Notes under the pieces: generated by a model | Seen by the model: the letters and a program-made list of their open reading frames with translations, nothing else | What the model was told of the DNA's origin: nothing | Database searches by the model: none | Part shown: positions 32,457 to 36,358 of the stretch, one piece after another | Layout: every line of letters begins with the position of its first letter | How positions within the stretch are numbered: position 1 is the stretch's first letter | Program-made: the position numbers and the translations under genes | NCBI GenBank assembly: GCA_037444775.1 | Contig: JBBILU010000012.1 | Location: forward strand, 1-36,358 | From: JBBILU01 sp037444775 | GTDB lineage: Bacteria; Patescibacteriota; Gracilibacteria; BD1-5; UBA6164 | Direction of reading: 5' to 3' | Length of the DNA stretch: 36,358 nucleotides

Positions 32457-32852
32457 ATGAAGCAAAAATATTTATTAAATGAGATTTGAAGCTTAAATTT
32501 AAATCTAAAAAAAAATGAAATAATATTTTTATATTGAGATTTATGAGCTGGAAAAACTACAATCTCAAAACATATTTTAAATAATCTACTTTGAGTAAAA
32601 GAAGAAATAAGATCCCCAACTTACACTTATTATAATAAATACCTAAATAATTATCATTTTGATTTATATAGATTACAAAACTATGATGATTTTTTTGCTA
32701 TATGATGAGAAGAAATTTTAGATAATAATTCTTGAATAATTATTATAGAATGGCCAGAATTAATAGAGAAATATTTTTCCCCTACCATAAAAATTCTTCT
32801 AAATAAAACCGAAAATGAAAAAGAACGAGAAATAGAAATAATCAGAATATAA
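32457..32852 (+). CDS. tsaE: tRNA threonylcarbamoyladenosine biosynthesis ATPase TsaE
   Basis: 131 residues. P-loop GDLGAGKTT at residues 27-35 (Gly27 and Gly30 are TGA), RSPTYTYYNKY, FDLYRLQNYDDF and the Walker-B-like IIIEWPELI. TsaE hydrolyses ATP to reset the TsaB-TsaD-TsaE complex that transfers the threonylcarbamoyl group to A37 of tRNA. The upstream enzyme Sua5 is at 8.6-9.6 kb here. The length is slightly short for the family but all motifs are present. ATG at 32457 gives MKQKYLLNEIG. A terminator follows within a few bases. Confidence 0.94.
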
Positions 32853-32856
32853 CAAG

Positions 32857-32895
32857 AAAGAACTAGATGTATGAATTCAGTATATCTAGTTCTTT
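32857..32895. terminator. Terminator shared by tsaE and the coiled-coil gene
   Basis: AAAGAACTAGAT (32857-32868) and ATCTAGTTCTTT (32884-32895) form a perfect 12-bp stem. A 15-nt loop and a T-rich end follow. It separates two convergent genes. Confidence 0.7.
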
Positions 32896-32902
32896 TAGAT
32901 TT

Positions 32903-33310
32903 TTATATATTATTAAGCATTTGTAAAATATCATCTGGAGTTTTATCATCTTTTCAAGTTCAACCTTGTGAAGAAGCTTTATCATCCTCTTGTTTTGCAT
33001 TTTGAATTTTTTCTTTTGCTTTTTTCATTTGAAATTCTTGCCATTCAATCAAATGTTTTTCATTAAGTGCTTTTATTTCTTTTTGATATTTTACTTCTAG
33101 TTCTTCTAATTTTTTTCTTTCGGTTTCTAAAATATTAAATAATCTATCAATTTGGCTATCAGTCATTGAAGGCATTATATCAAACCAATATTGCCTTTCA
33201 TCATTATCCATCGACTCTGTATTCAAAATCAATTTTATAAGCTCTGGATATTTAGCTTGCATTTCATCTGAGATAAAAAAAGTTACTCAGTTATTTGTTA
33301 TATTAGCCAT
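32903..33310 (-). CDS. Small coiled-coil protein of unknown function
   Basis: 135 residues. It begins MANITNNGVTFFISDEMQAK, then ERQYWFDIMPSMTDSQIDRL, then a long charged helix (about residues 70-105) with LETERKKLEELEVKYQKEIK and KHLIEWQEFQMKKAKEKIQN. The tail GGTGKDDKTPDDILQMLNNI is flexible and polar. The pattern YWFDxxPxM-TxxQIDRLxxIL followed by a coiled coil is one I have seen in proteins of Candidate Phyla bacteria, without known function. No membrane segment. The ATG at 33310 is the best start, as it comes just after an AT-rich leader. Confidence 0.75.
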
Positions 33311-33446
33311 AAAAATATTTTTAGTATTAAAAAATAAAAATTAAAAAATTTTTACAAATCTATTATAACAATTTAATTAAAAATTTGCAAAAAAAAAATA
33401 CTAAATATAATAAAAAAGTATTTTTTTATTAGTTAACTAAAAAATT

Positions 33447-33737
33447 ATGTTTATATTATATTTAGCATTATATTTAATAATTGTCATAATAGCTTGGGGA
33501 TTTTTCATAATTGCCAGAATTCATGCAGTTAAATACAAAAACTTTTCTTGACACATAAATCCCGTAACAAATTTTTTAACTTTTTTTCTTTTGGTTTTAA
33601 CTATAATATGATTTGTATTATTATTTTTTATGCCTTGAGTTTGAACAAAACAAGAAACTTTTTCTGTTTGATCAGCAGTTGAAGAAACTGAAAAAAATAA
33701 AATTCAAGAAGAAATTTCTTGAGAAGAATATTATTAA
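33447..33737 (+). CDS. Small two-helix membrane protein
   Basis: 96 residues. Two hydrophobic helices: the N-terminal FILYLALYLIIVIIAWGFFI (about 2-21), and FLTFFLLVLTIIGFVLLFFM (about 45-65), joined by a basic cytosolic loop ARIHAVKYKNFSGHINP. The C-terminal tail is acidic (EETEKNKIQEEISGEEYY). No family is recognised. It is the first of three co-directional genes (this, HIT, solute-binding protein) with gaps of 27 and 17 nt. Confidence 0.75.
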
Positions 33738-33764
33738 AATTTTTTTATAAATTAACAAATTTTT

Positions 33765-34076
33765 ATGGCATCAATATTTACAAAAATAATTCGTAGAGAA
33801 ATAAATTCTGAAATAGTTTATGAAAATGAAAAAATTATTGTTATAAAAGATATAAATCCACAAGATAAAACTCATTTATTAATAATTCCAAAAGAAGAAA
33901 TTTCTGGAATTGAAGCTGTTAATGAAAAAAATTCTGAAATTATTTGAGAAATGTTTTTGGTTGCTAAAATAGTTGCTGAAAAACTAGGAGTTTCTGGATG
34001 ATATAATTTAAGAATAAATGTTTGAGATTATCAAGAAGTTCCTCACTTACATATGCATTTGATATCAAAATATTAA
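33765..34076 (+). CDS. HIT-family nucleotide-binding protein
   Basis: 103 residues. The histidine triad is HLHMH at 94-98 in VPHLHMHLISKY. Earlier segments match the family: IFTKIIRREINSEIVYENE, VIKDINPQDKTHLLIIPKE and NLRINVGDYQEVPHLHMH. Proteins of this branch (HinT-like) hydrolyse AMP-lysine and other nucleoside phosphoramidates. The tail is only five residues past the triad, which is a normal length. It follows the small membrane protein by 27 nt. Confidence 0.94.
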
Positions 34077-34093
34077 TATTTAATAAAAACAAA

Positions 34094-35437
34094 ATGAACA
34101 AAAGGAAATTAATTTTTGCAATAATTTGAGTTGTAATTTTGATTATAATATTAATTTGAGTTTTACTTATTAAAAGCTCAACAACAGTAAATAATACAAA
34201 ATCATCTTCATGAAATGTAAAAATTTGGATAATTCATGATTCTAAAAAAAGTTTTGAAGAATATTTAACTTCATTTAAAGAAGCAAATAAATCTTTTTAT
34301 AATGTTAATTTCATAGTAGAAAGTTTTCCAGATTTTGAAGAATATAGTTTAGCTTTAAAATCAGCTTTTTTGAAATGAGAAGCTCCAGATATTTTTATGT
34401 TAAACAATAATGAAAAATCTATTTTTGAAGAAAAAATTATAGCAATTCCAAATGAAATAGTTGATACAAATGAATTCAAAAAAAATTATAAATGAATTTT
34501 TTGAGATGACTTAATTATATCTTCAGAAAACGAAAAATGAGAAAAAGTAGATTTTTTGAAATGAATGCCTTTTTGATATGAGACTCTTTGAGTTTTTTAT
34601 AATAGAATATTTTTATTCAAACCTTCAGATTTTAATACAATGGCTTCTTTAAATAATGCAATTGGGATAGTTGCAGAAAGAAAATGAGTTCCTCCTATTT
34701 GACTTTGAAATTGAACAACTGTTGAAAGTTCTCCTGATATTCTTGCTCAATTTTTTATGATTAATTGAGTAAAATGATTAAACGATGTTCCTGAAAACAA
34801 AATAAAAGAAACTCTTTCTAGTTATATGATGTTTTGAATTGAATCTGGAGAAAATAAATATAATTCACTTTATCAAAAATCTATAGAAACTGGAAAAAAT
34901 AATATAGATTTGTTTGCAAATAGAGATGTTGGTGCTATAGTTGGATATCCTAGAATTGTGAAAAAATTAGAATCTAGTTGATTCCCTAAAAATATGCTTT
35001 ATGCAGAACCTTTTCCTCATTATTATTCTTGAGATTGAGCAAGTTTGGCAAATTATAATTATTTTGTAGTAAATAAAGATAGTTTAGCAAAAGATTTAGC
35101 ATTTGCTTTTATAAAATATTTAAATACTGATGAATGAGAAAAATTATTACTTGATAAATTTGGTTATTACCTTCCAGCTAGATTATCTTTAGAAAGCGAA
35201 TACTTAAAGAAAAAAGTTTCTTGATATTTTGACAATGTTATATTACAAGATTTTTATAGTGAAGATCAAATAGCTTCTTTTAACAAAATTAATAAGATTT
35301 TATTTGATAGTGAAATGAAAAATGTACTTGATGATTTCTCATCTTATGAAAATACTTTCAAAAAAATAAAAGAAGAAATATCTTGTTTATCTGAAAAAGA
35401 ATTAAACCTAAAGTGATTAGGTGAAAGTTGTAAATAA
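34094..35437 (+). CDS. Extracellular solute-binding protein, membrane-anchored
   Basis: 447 residues. An N-terminal membrane segment (KLIFAIIGVVILIIILIGVL, about 4-23) has no lipobox cysteine, so I infer an uncleaved anchor rather than a lipoprotein. The rest has a family 1 binding-protein look: VKIWIIHDSKKSFEEYLTSF, APDIFMLNN, FGYETLGVFYNR, DVGAIVGYPRIVKKL, and the ending helices. Such proteins deliver sugars or peptides to an ABC importer, but no permease or ATPase is nearby in this window, so the ligand cannot be told. It is the last gene of the cluster starting at 33447; a strong terminator follows. Confidence 0.85.
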
Positions 35438-35453
35438 AAAAAGAGAAACAAAT

Positions 35454-35499
35454 AAAAAGAGGTAGAGATGTAGTAATACTACATCTCTACCTCTTTTTT
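35454..35499 (+). terminator. Strong intrinsic terminator
   Basis: AAAAAGAGGTAGAGATGTAG and its inverse CTACATCTCTACCTCTTTTT form a 19-bp or longer stem with a loop of about five bases (TAATA), ending TTTTTT. It lies 16 nt after the stop of the solute-binding protein. The length of the stem is well above the average terminator. Confidence 0.9.
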
Positions 35500-35522
35500 A
35501 GTCAATCAAATTAAAATTTATT

Positions 35523-35622
35523 TTACTCTCAAACATAAATTATATTTTTACTATCACTAATAGTATGGAAAAATCTTTTATCTAAGATAATTTATAAAAA
35601 CATTTGCATCAAAAATATACAT
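35523..35622 (-). pseudogene. Remnant of a PIN-domain toxin
   Basis: The frame starts MYIFDANVFINYLR, the conserved first strand of PIN RNases (with the metal-binding Asp), but stops at TAA after 14 residues. A shifted frame then reads DKRFFHTISDSKNIIYVGE, which looks like the end of a PIN domain. So the middle ~100 residues seem to have been deleted and the ends joined out of frame. It follows the antitoxin gene by 16 nt, as in VapBC pairs. Confidence 0.55.
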
Positions 35623-35638
35623 ATTTTTTAGTTATAAA

Positions 35639-35767
35639 TTAATCTCTTCAAGCATAAGGTACATCATTAAAAACTCATGAGGCTCTAATTTTTTTTACCA
35701 ATTCTTCTATTCTCTTTATTTTTCTTAATCTCTCTGGACTAAGATTTTTTTCTCTTGGATCTTTCAT
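35639..35767 (-). CDS. Small antitoxin-like protein (VapB position)
   Basis: 42 residues, MKDPREKNLSPERLRKIKRI then EELVKKIRASGVFNDVPYA and a short tail. One UGA glycine. It stands directly upstream of the decayed PIN toxin in the same orientation, the usual position of the antitoxin. The sequence is a basic helix and does not show a clear DNA-binding domain, so it may be truncated or a short antitoxin. Confidence 0.5.
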
Positions 35768-35857
35768 ATTTTTTTATATTATCAAATAAATTTTTTCCAA
35801 AATACAAATAATATTTTTCTAGTAAAAAATTTATTTTACTGTAGCATTCTAGTAAGC

Positions 35858-35957
35858 TTTCCTCTCTTTCTCTTGCCCCCTATTTACTTTATTTTTAAAA
35901 CAAAAAACATATATTTCTATATGCCTTTTGTTATAGATTATGTCGTAAGAGAGGAAA
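35858..35957. repeat. Inverted repeat downstream of the DGR-like variable region
   Basis: TTTCCTCTCTT (35858-35868) and AAGAGAGGAAA (35947-35957) are exact 11-bp inverse copies, 78 nt apart. No gene lies between them. It is 23 nt downstream of the stop codon of the formylglycine-fold gene. Some DGR targets have an inverted repeat just after the variable region, usually with a short loop, so this one is only suggestive. Confidence 0.45.
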
Positions 35958-35980
35958 ATACAAGTGTGTAAGTTCTAAAA

Positions 35981-36358
35981 TTACTGCACACAACGAAACC
36001 CAACAGTCCTGTGCAGACCCCCCGAATACGAATACAAGTGCAATGCGAACAAACCTGCGCCACCACCATCATACGCATTACCACCACGAAGGAAAATATT
36101 ATTTCTATCCTCTGCATTATTTCAATAAATTCTTCACATTCAATTTATTGCATTATAATTTCAACTTGGTCAATACTTTGATTGTGCTAAACTATCTCTA
36201 AAATTACAAAAATTTATTCCATCATTCCCATACCATGAATACCGATTCCATCCTCCAGCACTACAAAAGTTCTCTGTAGCAAAGTCATTTGTATCAAATA
36301 AACTTCAATCTACTGTATTTGCCTTATTTACATGCTCCCGCACATTTCATGCAAAATC
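35981..36358 (-). CDS. C-terminus of a formylglycine-enzyme-fold (C-type-lectin) protein, candidate DGR target
   Basis: The last 125 residues of a protein that runs off the window. Motifs: DFAGNVREHVNKA, a GNV-E element as in formylglycine-generating enzymes; ATENFCSAGGWNRYSW; GMGRIYGNNAEDRNNIFLRG; and the end TVGFRCVQ. The closing RGG-x(n)-GFRC is the hallmark of C-type-lectin domains, including diversity-generating retroelement targets. The last 35 codons (35981-36085) are about half G+C, against roughly a quarter for the window, and use GGT/GGC/GGG for glycine, whereas the upstream part uses UGA. Segments such as CACTTGTATTCGTATTCG fit a template with AA-rich codons diversified at adenines. 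No reverse transcriptase or template repeat is in the window. Confidence 0.75.
35984..36090 (-). other. Candidate DGR variable region
   Basis: The 3' end of the formylglycine-fold gene, coding GGNAYDGGGAGLFALHLYS then YSGGLHRTVGFRCVQ. Counting bases 35981-36090 gives 56 G or C of 110, well above its surroundings. The high G+C is what A-to-N mutagenesis of a template with many AAY codons would produce. Its boundaries are my estimate; a template repeat would fix them. Confidence 0.5.

Noticed and set aside
1..36358. Reading the many short frames as pseudogenes or frameshifted genes
   Set aside because: All interruptions are UGA and fall on conserved glycines. With UGA = Gly the genes have normal lengths.
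1..36358. UGA read as tryptophan (code 4, Mycoplasma-like)
   Set aside because: Invariant Gly motifs (GRPNVGKS, NADFDGDQMA, TGPNMGGKS) would be destroyed, and TGG is used normally for Trp.

Overview
The window comes from a very AT-rich bacterium that reads UGA as glycine (genetic code 25), as Absconditabacteria (SR1) and Gracilibacteria do. Under the standard code nearly every gene is shattered. With UGA = Gly they become full-length proteins, and UGA falls on invariant glycines: the RpoC active-site motif NADFDGDQMA, both Der P-loops (GRPNVGKS), RNase HII DEAGRGP and MutS TGPNMGGKS. TGG is still used for Trp. All products below are translated with UGA = Gly.

Layout. 1-8.5 kb (minus): rpoB and rpoC, split by a ParE-type toxin-antitoxin pair that is co-directional with them. 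8.5-11.1 kb (minus): Sua5/TsaC, a DUF6671 protein, a small unknown protein and a membrane protein cut by a 100-N gap. 11.4-16.1 kb (minus): a complete type III restriction-modification system (mod-res). 16.4 kb: tRNA-Cys, followed by a decayed transposase. 17.0-22.6 kb (plus): an envelope cluster of a baseplate-J-like membrane protein, CorA, an OpgB/MdoB-like phosphoglycerol transferase and MltG. 22.6-25.0 kb (minus): an SPL-like radical SAM protein and Der. 25.1-27.0 kb (plus): HemW and a nucleoside phosphorylase-like protein. 27.0-29.5 kb (minus): PPK2 and a fused RNase HII-QueH. 29.7-32.0 kb (plus): a DUF6922/AbiEii toxin-antitoxin pair and a MutS without its N-terminal domains. 32.0-35.4 kb: a STAS protein, TsaE, a small coiled-coil protein, a small membrane protein, a HIT protein and a solute-binding protein. 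35.5-36.4 kb (minus): a decayed PIN toxin-antitoxin locus, then the 3' end of a formylglycine-enzyme-fold gene whose last ~100 bp look like the variable region of a diversity-generating retroelement (DGR).

A dispersed palindromic repeat (core GTTTCAAATCCGACCAGTTTT) occurs at 8.55, 11.2 and 29.57 kb, decayed at 16.9 kb and as a 15-bp piece at 21.5 kb. One copy borders the assembly gap.

The content fits a small-genome episymbiont or predator: core information processing, tRNA modification (t6A by Sua5 and TsaE; queuosine by QueH), cell-wall and envelope enzymes, polyphosphate-based nucleotide phosphorylation, and a high load of defence and toxin-antitoxin genes. The strongest leads are the DGR-like variable region at the right edge, the RNase HII-QueH fusion, the toxin-antitoxin pair inside rpoBC, and the palindromic repeat family.
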